The notes under the pieces: model-generated
Databases searched by the model: none
Told to the model about the DNA's origin: nothing
What the model saw: the letters and a program-made list of their open reading frames with translations, nothing else
Source of the DNA: Candidatus Helarchaeota ASGARD archaeon Hel_GB_B
GTDB lineage: Archaea; Asgardarchaeota; Lokiarchaeia; Helarchaeales; HEL-GB-B
Length of the DNA: 43,591 bases
Assembly: GCA_005191425.1 (NCBI GenBank)
Contig: SUPR01000017.1
Span: 1-43,591 of the forward strand
Direction: 5' to 3'
Program-made: the position numbers and the translations under genes
Shown here: piece by piece, positions 1 to 9,157 of the stretch
Layout of the letters: every line of letters starts with the position of its first letter
How positions within the stretch are numbered: position 1 is the stretch's first letter

Positions 1-1221
1 GGATCTAGAGTTGATACAAATAATTTAATACAGAAATTTGGGCTGGAACAATATTTTTCTAAAATAATTTCTGCTGATGATGTAGAAAAAACAAAGCCTG
101 ACCCCGAAGGGATTGAAAAAATTTTAATTGAGTTCAATGTGTTACCTTCTCAAGCAATCTATATTGGAGATTTACCTTTAGACATAAAAGCTGGAAAATA
201 TTTGGGTTGCAAAACATATGCTGTTTCTACTGGGCTTGTATCTATAAAAGAACTTCAAGAGGAAGAGCCACTTCAAATATTTCGACATATTACGGAACTA
301 ACTAAGGTACTACCTGATATTGAAAATATTGAAATAGATATTGAAGCAGATTTAACAAAAGAAATAAAAGAAAGAAAAAAAGTTGTTTCTCTGGAGGAAA
401 AAGAAAAATTTTCATTTTCTGATTATATTAAACAGATAACTGTTAATGATTTTAAGGAATTTTTAAGAAACCCCTATAGTTTTATTCGTAATGAAATTTC
501 TCAATTATTAGAAAAACAAGATATGTCCACTGAAAATGTTAAAGAATCTTTGAGTCTATTTGAAGGATTTGAACATGATTTGATTCAATCATTAGGTTAT
601 CTTTTACTTCATATTATCAATAGTAGGGCTGGTAATATCTTTGAAAATTTATTAAAAAATGAAACTACATCTGCAATAATTACATTCAGTTATGATTTAA
701 TAAAAGTAAATATTTTAACATTGTATCCTGGAGAAGTTTTCTCACTAATTTTAAAAGCACTTATCTCATCATTCAAAGAATTACTTCCCGATAAAGTAGT
801 GGAGAATCTTAATGAATTTTCAGGTATGGAATTTATTGAAGATATTTTAGAAGGTGTACATATTGGACTTCAAGATTTAGGGTTAGAAAATTCAAATTTC
901 AAAGAATATGTTATGGAAAAATTAAATGTCACAGAAAATAAAGGTTTTAGTACCTTATGGGAAATTGTTATGGTCGTAGTAAAGGTAACTCTTGCTGCAC
1001 TTTCAATCCCAATGAAAGTTATAATAAAAAGGTCTCTTCCACTTATCACCGATACACTCCAAGTTACCAGAGAAACAATATCTTCAACTCTTGACACAGT
1101 AGATTTCTCGGTATTTGATGACCAAGAAGGACTATCAAAAGTTTCAGATTTTATTTCCGAAGTTTTTGATAAATTTAAAAATAAAAGTAAAACAACTGAC
1201 ACTAATAATGACCTTTCCTAA
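1..1221 (+). CDS. HAD-family hydrolase with long helical C-terminal extension (5' partial)
   Basis: The reading frame is open from base 1, so the start lies outside the window; a GTG at 139 is internal to the domain and should not be taken as the start. The visible N-terminal part carries the late HAD motifs: a KPDP motif (motif III lysine) near base 100 and GDLPLDIKAG (motif IV GDxxxD) near base 170, as in phosphoglycolate-phosphatase-like HAD phosphatases. The HAD fold should end near base 290. About 300 more residues follow, rich in Glu/Lys/Leu/Ile and predicted helical, with some hydrophobic stretches but no clear membrane segment and no family I recognise. The substrate cannot be inferred. 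The next gene is 314 bases downstream, so no operon is evident. Confidence 0.8.
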   Translation, partial: GSRVDTNNLIQKFGLEQYFSKIISADDVEKTKPDPEGIEKILIEFNVLPSQAIYIGDLPLDIKAGKYLGCKTYAVSTGLVSIKELQEEEPLQIFRHITELTKVLPDIENIEIDIEADLTKEIKERKKVVSLEEKEKFSFSDYIKQITVNDFKEFLRNPYSFIRNEISQLLEKQDMSTENVKESLSLFEGFEHDLIQSLGYLLLHIINSRAGNIFENLLKNETTSAIITFSYDLIKVNILTLYPGEVFSLILKALISSFKELLPDKVVENLNEFSGMEFIEDILEGVHIGLQDLGLENSNFKEYVMEKLNVTENKGFSTLWEIVMVVVKVTLAALSIPMKVIIKRSLPLITDTLQVTRETISSTLDTVDFSVFDDQEGLSKVSDFISEVFDKFKNKSKTTDTNNDLS

Positions 1222-1535
1222 TTTATATTAAATTTTCATCATGATCCAACTTTTTAAATCATATTAAAACCCCTTTAACTGATTTAAATTTCGAATTACA
1301 AATCAAATTCTGTTTTTTATTAAATGTGTGTCTTTTTAAAAATGTTTTACAACCGTATATTAACATTTTTAATTTTATTTTTCATTTATCACTTAACTTA
1401 AAAAGTAAAAGATTATATTTAATTCATATTGACCAAATCATTTTATAAAAATAATTTATAATTAGGACAATTTAAAAGATTAAAAGAAAATAATCTAAAA
1501 AATAGGAACAAAATATTTAAAGGATTAGGATAACT
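1222..1535. other. AT-rich intergenic region
   Basis: No open frame with coding character and no strong hairpin. It presumably holds the terminator of the HAD gene and the promoter of the V4R-like pair; an A/T-rich stretch with TTTATAA-type sequence near 1441-1460 could contain a TATA box, but this is not distinctive in such AT-rich DNA. Confidence 0.4.
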
Positions 1536-2045
1536 ATGTCGCAAACAGGTAGAAATGGACTTTTTATTAAAAAAGCGAAAGTAAACCAAATTAGAAATGG
1601 ATTATATGGATTTATATCTTATTTTCGTAATGAATTAGGTAAAAGTACAGAAGAAACAAAAGAAATATTACATGAAATGGGTAAAAATATTGCAATATCT
1701 TTCTACAATATTTGGAAACCTGAAAATACTGATCCATTAAAACTTATGCGCGAAATTCATAGAGTAGTCTTTAAAACTTCTGCTAAAGTTCGGGAAAAAG
1801 ATAATTACATAATTGTAGTTAACCGAAGCTGCCCATTCTGCAAATATCCCCGTGATGTGGACGTTGCAGGTTGTGAAATAATTATTGGATTTGTTTCTGA
1901 ATTCTTTAATTTGATGTCTTCAAAAACATATATCGATCCTGAAACTAATGAGGAAAAACATGTACCACATTTAGCAGGAAAGGTAACTACAAGTAGAATT
2001 TTCCAAGAAAAACCTTATTGTCAAAATGTGTATAAAAAAATATAA
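1536..2045 (+). CDS. V4R-like cysteine-containing protein, first of tandem pair
   Basis: A 169-residue soluble protein of uncertain family. An N-terminal helical half is followed by RSCPFC (Cys99, Cys102), a third Cys at 113 in a GCEIIIGFV segment, and a C-terminal Cys162. The layout (CxxC, then Cys in a G-x-hydrophobic helix, then a terminal Cys) recalls V4R/hydrocarbon-binding and related archaeal sensor domains, where cysteines bind metal. The next gene has the same layout and starts 13 bases after this stop, so the two probably arose by duplication and are co-expressed. A role as a small-molecule or metal sensor is inference. The ATG start at 1536 is preceded by AAAGGATTAGGA, a weak ribosome-binding site. 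Confidence 0.7.
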   Translation: MSQTGRNGLFIKKAKVNQIRNGLYGFISYFRNELGKSTEETKEILHEMGKNIAISFYNIWKPENTDPLKLMREIHRVVFKTSAKVREKDNYIIVVNRSCPFCKYPRDVDVAGCEIIIGFVSEFFNLMSSKTYIDPETNEEKHVPHLAGKVTTSRIFQEKPYCQNVYKKI

Positions 2046-2046
2046 T

Positions 2047-2051
2047 GGAGG
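2047..2051 (+). promoter_or_regulatory. Shine-Dalgarno site (GGAGG)
   Basis: GGAGG begins two bases after the preceding stop codon and lies 7 bases before the ATG at 2059. It fixes that start and shows the second gene is translated from its own site on a shared message. Confidence 0.75.
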
Positions 2052-2058
2052 ATTATAA

Positions 2059-2643
2059 ATGAGCTTAGATTGGATAATTTCAAGAATTGCTCGTCAATTT
2101 GGAATCGATATTAATTCTTTATTCTTTCATTTTCTCTATAGAGAAATGGCTAGACAATTAGTTAAATATGCCGGTAAAGAAAAAACTCCCGATATAATGC
2201 GAAAAATTGGTGGCGATGCATCTCTAGATAGCGCTAAAAGACATCCAACAATTTTTAAATTTGTCAGTCCTGGATCTGGAAATGAAATATTAAAATATAT
2301 TAAAATGCTCTGGTATACCGTTTTTGGGACTAATATGAAATATGAAGTAATAAATAAAGAAAACCTTGAGGAATCTGATTATTTAGACCTTTACATTGAT
2401 AATTGTCCCATTTGCCAAGGATATTATTCTGATAATTTAGATTTATCCAAAGAAGAAATGACTTCCATATTTGGAAATACTGGTTATGCATGTCTTTTAC
2501 TTGGTATGATTGAATCTGTCGGAAATTTTATTATAGAAATGAAAGAGATTCCTTATACTTTAGAAATTGAAGAACTAGAATGTAAAGCACTAGGGGCACA
2601 AAGAATGCGAATAAAAGCTACTTTGGTCTCCAAAGAGCAATAA
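2059..2643 (+). CDS. V4R-like cysteine-containing protein, second of tandem pair
   Basis: A 194-residue soluble protein built like its upstream neighbour: helical N-terminal half, then DNCPICQG (a CxxC), a Cys in GYACLLLGMIESVG, and an ending with ELECKALGAQ. The last motif resembles the 'E-x-x-C-x-A-x-G' end of V4R (4-vinyl reductase) domains. V4R domains bind small hydrophobic ligands or metal and often act as sensors. Sequence identity to the neighbour is low outside the cysteine pattern, so the two probably diverged to form partners, perhaps a heterodimer (inference). The start is supported by the GGAGG site 7 bases upstream. The family call rests on pattern only; a profile search would decide. 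Confidence 0.75.
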   Translation: MSLDWIISRIARQFGIDINSLFFHFLYREMARQLVKYAGKEKTPDIMRKIGGDASLDSAKRHPTIFKFVSPGSGNEILKYIKMLWYTVFGTNMKYEVINKENLEESDYLDLYIDNCPICQGYYSDNLDLSKEEMTSIFGNTGYACLLLGMIESVGNFIIEMKEIPYTLEIEELECKALGAQRMRIKATLVSKEQ

Positions 2644-2673
2644 TACCAATTTTTTTTCTAAAATTCTTATGGT

Positions 2674-2916
2674 TTATAATTGTAATTCATTAATTTTAAA
2701 GTCTTTTATAATTTTATATAATGATTTCCACAATAAATGCGATACTTCGGTAAATTTTGGGAATAATAACGGTGGATACTTAAAACCACAATCAATACAT
2801 CTTACATTTATTACAACCATATCTTTTATTATATCAGTCCCTATATTAACTATCTCTATTTTTCCACCACACTCTGGACAGTCTAAATTTATTTCTTTAA
2901 TTGGATTTTTCTTCAT
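2674..2916 (-). CDS. Small zinc-ribbon protein
   Basis: An 80-residue protein with two knuckles, CPECGG (Cys13, Cys16) and CIDCGF, about 24 residues apart, the usual spacing of a zinc ribbon. After the second knuckle comes a short helical tail without recognisable motifs. The opposite strand also has an open frame here, but only this strand gives paired CxxC motifs, so this one is the gene. Single-domain zinc ribbons of this size are common in Asgard genomes, and their partners (nucleic acid or protein) cannot be told from sequence. It converges with the V4R pair. Confidence 0.65.
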   Translation of the reverse strand: MKKNPIKEINLDCPECGGKIEIVNIGTDIIKDMVVINVRCIDCGFKYPPLLFPKFTEVSHLLWKSLYKIIKDFKINELQL

Positions 2917-2971
2917 AATATCATTTAATTTTATTATTCAAAAATAAATTAAATAGAGCTTTTATAAATTC

Positions 2972-3277
2972 CTATGCTTTTATTATTACAGCTACTGTTC
3001 TTTTAACTTTTTCGAATTTTTTTCTCACATCATTTCCATTAAACTTAACACAAGCCCAATTGACCTTCCTACCATTTCCTTCCCTAACCTTCGCTTTTCT
3101 ATTATATCCTTTACAAGCTCTGGATATTCTCTCACCGTGAAATAAAAGTTTAAAAACGATTTCCAGCGAGTTATATTTCTTTTTTCCCTTAAATTTTATA
3201 TTCAATTTTAGTGTACTAAATTCTTCTTCGATAATATTTATTATAATACTTTTACCTTTAAATTCAAAAGCTACCAC
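2972..3277 (-). CDS. Small basic hypothetical protein
   Basis: A 101-residue, lysine- and arginine-rich frame with alternating beta-like segments in its first half and a charged second half. No motif is recognised. It lies 55 bases upstream of the zinc-ribbon gene on the same strand and could be co-transcribed with it. Coding character is plausible but not proven; the frame may be a chance ORF or a decayed gene. Confidence 0.35.
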   Translation of the reverse strand: MVAFEFKGKSIIINIIEEEFSTLKLNIKFKGKKKYNSLEIVFKLLFHGERISRACKGYNRKAKVREGNGRKVNWACVKFNGNDVRKKFEKVKRTVAVIIKA

Positions 3278-3342
3278 AAGATATCAAATACTTCTATTAA
3301 TTTTAGTGAAAATTTTATCGACTAAAACCATATAAACCTGAA

Positions 3343-3549
3343 ATGAGAGAATTTTATGCAATATTTACTTCAGTTGAATTACTAATAGTTATCATTATTT
3401 CTTTTGCAATAACTGATGCATATGAATTAGAGCAATTAAAAAATTTACTGAAATGTTTTAAATTAATAGTATCGTTTTTTAAGAATTTATTAAGAGTATT
3501 ACCAATTAATGGAATTAAATTTTTGAAAAAAGCACTGGTATATGCATAA
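3343..3549 (+). CDS. Possible small membrane protein
   Basis: A 68-residue frame with a hydrophobic stretch at about residues 12-24 (LLIVIIISFAI) followed by a basic amphipathic tail. No family is recognised. The neighbourhood contains frames broken by stops, so this may be a remnant rather than an active gene. Confidence 0.25.
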   Translation: MREFYAIFTSVELLIVIIISFAITDAYELEQLKNLLKCFKLIVSFFKNLLRVLPINGIKFLKKALVYA

Positions 3550-3569
3550 AAAGTTCTACGGCAATTTTT

Positions 3570-3844
3570 ATAGATATATTTTCGAGGATTGCCACATACA
3601 TAAATATCATGTCCATCTTACATAATTTTATATGAATTACATTCATAAGGAAAGTTTGGGCACAAAACAGGAATATCAATAGATGCTACAATATCATTTA
3701 CCTCATATTATAGATTATAATGATATTTTGATTCATAATACATTTTTAAAATCATTTAATATTATGGCTAAACAAGAAAAAGTAGCTAGATATACAAAAA
3801 TTTTTTCAGATTTTGTTGGAAAAAAGCTGAATACAATCATTTAA
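3570..3844 (+). pseudogene. Possible decayed ORF of unknown function
   Basis: One frame reads through two stops with protein-like composition: a stretch with CHIHKYHVHLT, a stop, about 20 codons, another stop, and then about 53 codons ending in DFVGKKLNTII and TAA at 3842. The stops at roughly 3622 and 3691 leave no long intact frame. The product is not recognised; a mobile-element remnant is one option. Composition is the only evidence. The rest of this gap up to 3952 is AT-rich, with TTTTTATAATCC-like sequence near 3888-3903 that could serve the glutamate dehydrogenase promoter. Confidence 0.25.
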
Positions 3845-3952
3845 GTATTTTTGTCAAGCAAAGGCTTTTGTAAAAATTCGAAATCTTTTTATAATCCTTT
3901 TATAAATTAATATCTTTAATTTTTAATAAAGAAAATCTAATGAGATGTAAAA

Positions 3953-5203
3953 ATGTCTGAAGAATTGAATCCTTTTAAAATTGCACAACAACAATTAAAG
4001 TCGGCATGTGACTTATTAGGTTATGATCAAAGTATTTATGAAGCATTGGCAGAACCAGAACGTTTTATAGAAGTGAATCTCACGATCAAAATGGATGATG
4101 GTTCTATTCGAAGCTTTAAAGGATTCAGGAGTCAATATAATTCTGCAAGAGGCCCAGTAAAGGGGGGTATTCGGTGGCACCCTGATGAGTCGGCAGATCT
4201 AGTTAAAGCTCTTTCTGCTTGGATGACATGGAAAACTGCAATTGTAAATATTCCTTTAGGTGGTGCGAAGGGCGGAATCGTTTGCAATCCAAAGAATCTT
4301 TCACTAACAGAAAAAGAAAGATTAGCTAGGGCTTGGACAAGAAAACTCGCTGATTTTTTGGGTCCTCGTATTGACATTCCTGCGCCAGATGTATATACAG
4401 ATGGACAAATAATGTCTTGGATTATGGATGAATATGAATCAATTTTACGACAAAAAGCGCCTTCTATGATTACAGGAAAACCTCTCATAATCGGAGGTAG
4501 TGAAGGGCGTAATACTGCTACAGCTACTGGTGGCATCTTTACAATCGAAGAAGCTGCTAAAGAGTTGGATCTCGAGCTAAAAGATGCAACAGTAGCAATT
4601 CAAGGGTATGGAAATGCCGGATCATTTGCTGCAATCTTATTAAAAGAATGGCATGATTGTAAAATCATCGCAGTTTCTGACTCAAAAGGTGGGGTCTTCA
4701 ATAAAAATGGATTAGATCCTAAGAAAGTGCTCGAACATAAAAAGAAGACTACAACCGTTGTAGGTGCTGATGGAACCTCCAAAATATCCAATGAAGAATT
4801 ATTAGAATTAGAATGTGATATTCTTATTCCAGCAGCCCTTGAAAATGTGATTACTGAAACCAATGCCCCAAATATTAAAGCGAAAATCATCTGCGAATTG
4901 GCTAATGGCCCCACAACACCCTCTGCTGATGAAATACTTTTTAATAATAATATTCTAGTCATTCCCGATTTTCTTGCAAATGCTGGAGGAGTAACTGTTT
5001 CCTATTTTGAAATGATTCAAGGTTATTATCTCGATTTTTGGAGTATTGATAAGGTAAATAAGCGTCTCTCAGTAATTATGAAAGATGCTTATCATGCAAT
5101 GCGCAAGAAAGCCAAAGAATATAATGTTAATAATCGAATCGCAGCATATGCTCTAGCTGTAGAACGTGTTGTCGAAGCAATGAAAATGCGCGGTTGGCTA
5201 TAA
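3953..5203 (+). CDS. gdhA: Glutamate dehydrogenase (Glu/Leu/Phe/Val family)
   Basis: A full-length 416-residue hexameric-type glutamate dehydrogenase, which interconverts glutamate and 2-oxoglutarate plus ammonium with NAD(P). The N-terminal substrate domain holds KGGIRWHP, the catalytic-lysine segment PLGGAKGGI and PAPDVYTD. The nucleotide domain has the dinucleotide fingerprint GYGNAG near residue 222 followed by VSDSKGG. The length matches archaeal family members. The ATG is preceded by GAGATG about 6 bases upstream. It faces the glutamine synthetase gene across a 94-base gap, which places the two main ammonium-assimilating enzymes side by side. Cofactor preference cannot be read confidently. 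Confidence 0.96.
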   Translation: MSEELNPFKIAQQQLKSACDLLGYDQSIYEALAEPERFIEVNLTIKMDDGSIRSFKGFRSQYNSARGPVKGGIRWHPDESADLVKALSAWMTWKTAIVNIPLGGAKGGIVCNPKNLSLTEKERLARAWTRKLADFLGPRIDIPAPDVYTDGQIMSWIMDEYESILRQKAPSMITGKPLIIGGSEGRNTATATGGIFTIEEAAKELDLELKDATVAIQGYGNAGSFAAILLKEWHDCKIIAVSDSKGGVFNKNGLDPKKVLEHKKKTTTVVGADGTSKISNEELLELECDILIPAALENVITETNAPNIKAKIICELANGPTTPSADEILFNNNILVIPDFLANAGGVTVSYFEMIQGYYLDFWSIDKVNKRLSVIMKDAYHAMRKKAKEYNVNNRIAAYALAVERVVEAMKMRGWL

Positions 5204-5297
5204 CTTAACTTATTACTGCTATGAAAACATAGGACTATATTTTATCCGAATCTTTTCTAATCTAATAGGACTTTAGTAATATACTAAGAAATAAATT

Positions 5298-6665
5298 TTA
5301 TAATCGTTTTAAATATCTTTCAAGTTCCCATTGTGTTACTTGCATCCGGTATTCATTCCATTCTTTCCATTTAACATCTAGAAAATTCCGATAAGCGATT
5401 GGTAATAAAGCATGTTGAATTAATTCACTCTTTTCCATTTCCTTGAGAGCTTCTGAGAGGGACTCTGGCAAGGAAATGATTCCTTTCGATTTCCGTTCTT
5501 CATAGCTCATTTTGTATACATTTAAGTCTGTAGGAAAAGGTGGGTTAATTTTCTGGCGGATACCTTGGAGTCCTGCGTGTAAAAGTACTGCAAACTGGAG
5601 ATAGGGGTTCCCAGCAGGATCGGGGCAACGAATTTCTATACGTGCTGCTTTATGACGTTTGCCAAAATCTGGCACCCTGATTAAAGCTGATCTATTCTTG
5701 TAAGCATAGGCAATATATACAGGTGCTTCATAACCGGGGACAAGACGTTTATAAGAATTGGGCCAAGATGCTAAAATTGCAGCCATTTCTCTCCCATAAT
5801 AAAGTTGTCCCCCAATGAAGTGAAGTGCTATCTCTGAAAGATATCCAGTATCTTTATTATCTCGATAAAATGCGTTTTCACCATTTAAGTTCCAAAGGCT
5901 TTGATGCACATGCATACCCGACCCATTTACACCATAAAACGGTTTCGGCATAAATGTTGCGAGATAACCATTTTGTTGTGCGATATTTTTTATGATCATC
6001 TTCATAGTCACAGTCCGATCAGCAGTAATAAGCGCTTCATCATACCGAAAATCGATCTCATTTTGTCCAACTGCTACTTCATGATGCGCCACTTCAATAT
6101 CAATATTAAAAAGATCCGCAGTGTCCGCCATTTTACGTCGTAAAATCTCAGAAAGTCCACTTGGATGGAGATCAAAATATCCTGAAAAATCCATTGGAGT
6201 TGGGACGTGTGTTTCATTCTTTTCTAACAAAAAGAATTCTAATTCAGGGGCACATTTATAAATGAATCCTTCATTTCGAGCTTCTTTTATAGCGTTTTTT
6301 AGAATATAGCGAGGATCTCCCTCAAATGGTTTTCCATTTGGTAGATAGATGTCACAAATAAATCTACAGGTGGAAATTTCTTTTGGACGCCAAGGAATGA
6401 CTGCAAATGTAGCTGGATCAGGAACCGCAACCATATCTGATTCTTCAATATTTCCCATTCCTGTAACTGATGATCCATCAAAATATTGCCCGTATATAAG
6501 GGTATCTTCAATTAACTTTGTAGAAACAGAAAAACTTTTTAGAATTCCATTTATATCAATGAATTGGAGACGGGCAAATTTAATATTTTCATTAGTTATT
6601 TTTTCAATAACGGTATCAACAAGCTTATTTCTTCTTGCTTCTTTCATTTCAACCATGAGATTCAA
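5298..6665 (-). CDS. glnA: Glutamine synthetase type I
   Basis: A full-length 455-residue GSI enzyme, which makes glutamine from glutamate, ammonium and ATP. Visible signatures are FDGSSVTGMGNIEESDMVA near residue 70, the catalytic core VNGSGMHVHQSLW near residue 248, and the ATP/glutamate segment RVPDFGKRHKAARIEIRCPD near residue 335. The usual C-terminal adenylylation tyrosine motif of bacterial GSI-beta is not seen, as expected for an archaeal GSI-alpha-like enzyme. Two further in-frame ATG codons (6656, 6647) could be the true start; the conserved domain begins after them. It converges with gdhA, so each gene has its own promoter. Confidence 0.95.
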   Translation of the reverse strand: MNLMVEMKEARRNKLVDTVIEKITNENIKFARLQFIDINGILKSFSVSTKLIEDTLIYGQYFDGSSVTGMGNIEESDMVAVPDPATFAVIPWRPKEISTCRFICDIYLPNGKPFEGDPRYILKNAIKEARNEGFIYKCAPELEFFLLEKNETHVPTPMDFSGYFDLHPSGLSEILRRKMADTADLFNIDIEVAHHEVAVGQNEIDFRYDEALITADRTVTMKMIIKNIAQQNGYLATFMPKPFYGVNGSGMHVHQSLWNLNGENAFYRDNKDTGYLSEIALHFIGGQLYYGREMAAILASWPNSYKRLVPGYEAPVYIAYAYKNRSALIRVPDFGKRHKAARIEIRCPDPAGNPYLQFAVLLHAGLQGIRQKINPPFPTDLNVYKMSYEERKSKGIISLPESLSEALKEMEKSELIQHALLPIAYRNFLDVKWKEWNEYRMQVTQWELERYLKRL

Positions 6666-7149
6666 CTCGAATTTGGTATTTTTAAAATTTTCATTAAATA
6701 ATCTTTTTAAACTTAGTATTTAAAATAATATTTAAAAAATGGAGTAAACTGATAAATTTTTGTCAATAAGTTATTTAAATTTTTTTAAGTTTGTGCTACA
6801 ATTACCGGGCATTTTAATTGATTTTCCAGATTTAATTGCGTCAAATTTTTTGAACTCAGTTCATATCTATTCATAGCCACCTTTTTTATCTATCTCATTG
6901 AATATTCTGGACTTGACCTTATTTTTTAATGAATTATCTCTTTATTTTTTCCGGGAATTATTAGCCTGAAATTGAGTATTTCTTTTACATTTTCTTTTCA
7001 ATGTTTTAACTGCTGCCTTTAATTAATCTTCAGCATCATACCATAATTCGATTCCTAATATCATATCTTCCTTTAACTTTTCCACCAGTATATGATATAT
7101 ATCTAACATTCTCAGTGATAAACTCTTATACCTTTCTAAGAAGCTAAAT
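6666..7149. other. AT-rich region, probably the decayed tail of a mobile element
   Basis: No intact gene. On the minus strand there are short protein-like stretches separated by stops (for example one with the residues EIDKKGGYE), suggesting that remnants of the neighbouring transposase or a second element extend here, but nothing can be assigned firmly. The promoter of glnA should lie within the first 100 bases. Confidence 0.35.
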
Positions 7150-8427
7150 TAGCATAATAATTTCTCTAAACACTTTTTATCTTGGTTGGACAAATTCTCC
7201 GCGCTCCTTAAAATGAGAAATTTCACATACTTAAATTCTTTTTTTCCACCTCTAATTGGCGTCTAAAGTCCCTCATCACTTTTTACAGAGATGCCCTAAG
7301 CTTAATCTTATAATATTCTGAATTTTTTCAGTTAGTCCATTAGGAGAAAATCTGCTTATTAATTCATCATGCAATAAGATAGAATATTCAGAATTTAAGT
7401 CCAATAATTTATTCAGTATATTATTAGATCCATGTTTAAATTCAATTAATCTTTCTTTTTTATATAATTTAACGAGTATTTGATAATAATATTTAAAGTC
7501 CTTAATAAACCCATTTATAGAATTAAATTTATTAATATTACCAGACTAATCACCCTTTTTAATAAGTTGATATAACTTGGTATAATCTCAAATTGGTGTT
7601 GAATATATTTGTTTTGCCAATTTTTGTATGCTTTTTAGTATTGTCTGGTTTATCGGTTGTACAGTGTGAAAACCATCCCTAATTATCATAATATTCAGAA
7701 AAACACGCTTTATAACAACATCTCAGGCAAGTTTATAATCGACAACGATGGATTTCAGCTATGCACCCAGCTTTTTTTAAAAAGGACAAGGGACTTTTCT
7801 ATTTCTTGTTGGTCTTCACCTCTTTCCAAATAGCACATAAGCTCCCGTCCCGTAATTCTGTCAGATATAACTAAGGCGCAACCATTTTTTTTCTTTATAT
7901 ATATTTGTATATTTACCCTTTAGGTCGGTATCTGAAAAAAATTTTAATTTTGGAAATGTCCCATCAGCTCCGAAATGACCACTTGCGACCTCAGAATCTT
8001 CGCGAAACACCGTATTATTTTTCTGACAATGTTCAGTACCATAAATTTTTATTTATTTTCATACCGAACTCCTCTTTAACTTAGCAGAATATAATGATCC
8101 CATTAATTTTACTGTTTTTTTGGCAGAACTCTAAAAATCATAGTATAATATCAAAATTGTATCAAATACATCTCTGGTAATTGATAGACCTTTGACTATC
8201 TCGTCTCGTTCGACTTGAAAAATCGAGAAACATGACTTGCACTTAAGGTAAATATTTTCGAATTCCACAAATTTTCTACGAGTTTTGGAGCCCAGTTCCT
8301 TGATAATTCCAGGCTATGAGTTAACTCGAATGATATTGGTAGAGTTACACCTAGGACATGAAATATTAGAAAAGTCTGGGGCTGGCAATTTGGTAATAAC
8401 ATAAGGTTTATCATCAATTTAGTCCAT
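7150..8427 (-). pseudogene. Decayed DDE transposase with N-terminal zinc ribbon
   Basis: Starting at an ATG at 8427 the minus strand reads, across several stops and frameshifts, as a transposase. The third codon is TAA. The frame then continues through an N-terminal zinc ribbon, SCPRCNSTNIIRV and, after another stop, YLKCKSCFSIF, so the CxxC...CxxC pair is still legible. Further stretches with broken frames include ADGTFPKLKFFSDTDLKGKY, VISDRITGRELMCYLERGE and, near 7200, LILRSAENLSNQDKKCLEKL. The zinc ribbon and the last segment ('...L-s-x-x-q-k-x-x-L-e-x-L') are reminiscent of ISL3-like transposases, but the family is uncertain. No terminal inverted repeats were found. The element is dead: at least half a dozen interruptions. 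The frame 8196-8417 in another phase is a shadow of it. Confidence 0.65.
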
Positions 8428-8702
8428 GAAAATTTTGATGTAAAATAATTAATATAAAAGTGAATAGTTTCTCTGCAATACGCCGCTAAAATAGAAGAAA
8501 AAAAGTAAAAAGTAATGGAAAAACATGACTAAAATAAAAATATAATAAAAAATAGGTCTAAAGTAGTAAAAAGTTTGAAAAAAACTTAGAATCTTTGAAA
8601 TAGTTAAAAATATATATTTAATAAAAAATAATCAAATTAATCAAAAAATGATAGTTTAAAAAAAAAATTAAATTAAATAAAAAATAATAAACATTTTTCT
8701 TA

Positions 8703-9002
8703 TCAAGTTTCACTTTTTCTTTTTTTAATAACTTCATTAAATATATCTTTATTAAATTTTGAATTTATAACAAAAATTTTCCCATATTTCTGGTCAGAAT
8801 TCTGGGCAACAACTCCTAAATCTTTTAGAATTTTAAGGTGATGTTTAATATTTCTGTATGACATTTCAAGCTTATTAGAAAGCTGGTTTGCATTATATGG
8901 TCTTTCCATAAGTAGATTAATAATTTTAATACGAGTCTCTCCCCCACTTCTACCAAATAACCACCAATATTGACTAACTAATTCTAATTTTTCATTTTCC
9001 AT
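8703..9002 (-). CDS. ArsR-like winged-helix transcriptional regulator
   Basis: A 99-residue protein with a winged helix-turn-helix: GGETRIKIINLLMERPYNAN (helices 1-2), QLSNKLEMSYRNIKHHLKIL (turn and recognition helix, residues about 39-58), then a wing LGVVAQNSDQKYGKIFVIN. This is the ArsR/HTH_20 pattern common in archaea. No metal-binding cysteines are present, so a metal sensor of classical ArsR type is unlikely. Its target is unknown. The phosphatase gene lies upstream on the same strand with 155 bases between them, so the two need not be co-transcribed. Confidence 0.85.
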   Translation of the reverse strand: MENEKLELVSQYWWLFGRSGGETRIKIINLLMERPYNANQLSNKLEMSYRNIKHHLKILKDLGVVAQNSDQKYGKIFVINSKFNKDIFNEVIKKRKSET

Positions 9003-9157
9003 AACAAATCACTAATTTAATAAGTTGTCTCAATTTAGTTGTACTAAATATTACAATATTGAAATTAAATATATTGGAAGATTAATTGCAAATTTATGGT
9101 AAATAATTACAATTTATTTAAAGAAAATAATCTGCATAAATTTCTATTGAGAATTTC

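Noticed and set aside
870..1202. A 110-codon minus-strand frame rich in Ser/Thr/Val
   Set aside because: Shadow of the HAD gene extension, which has protein-like composition on the plus strand.
2669..2947. A 92-codon plus-strand frame
   Set aside because: It is antisense to the zinc-ribbon gene; only the minus strand gives paired CxxC motifs.
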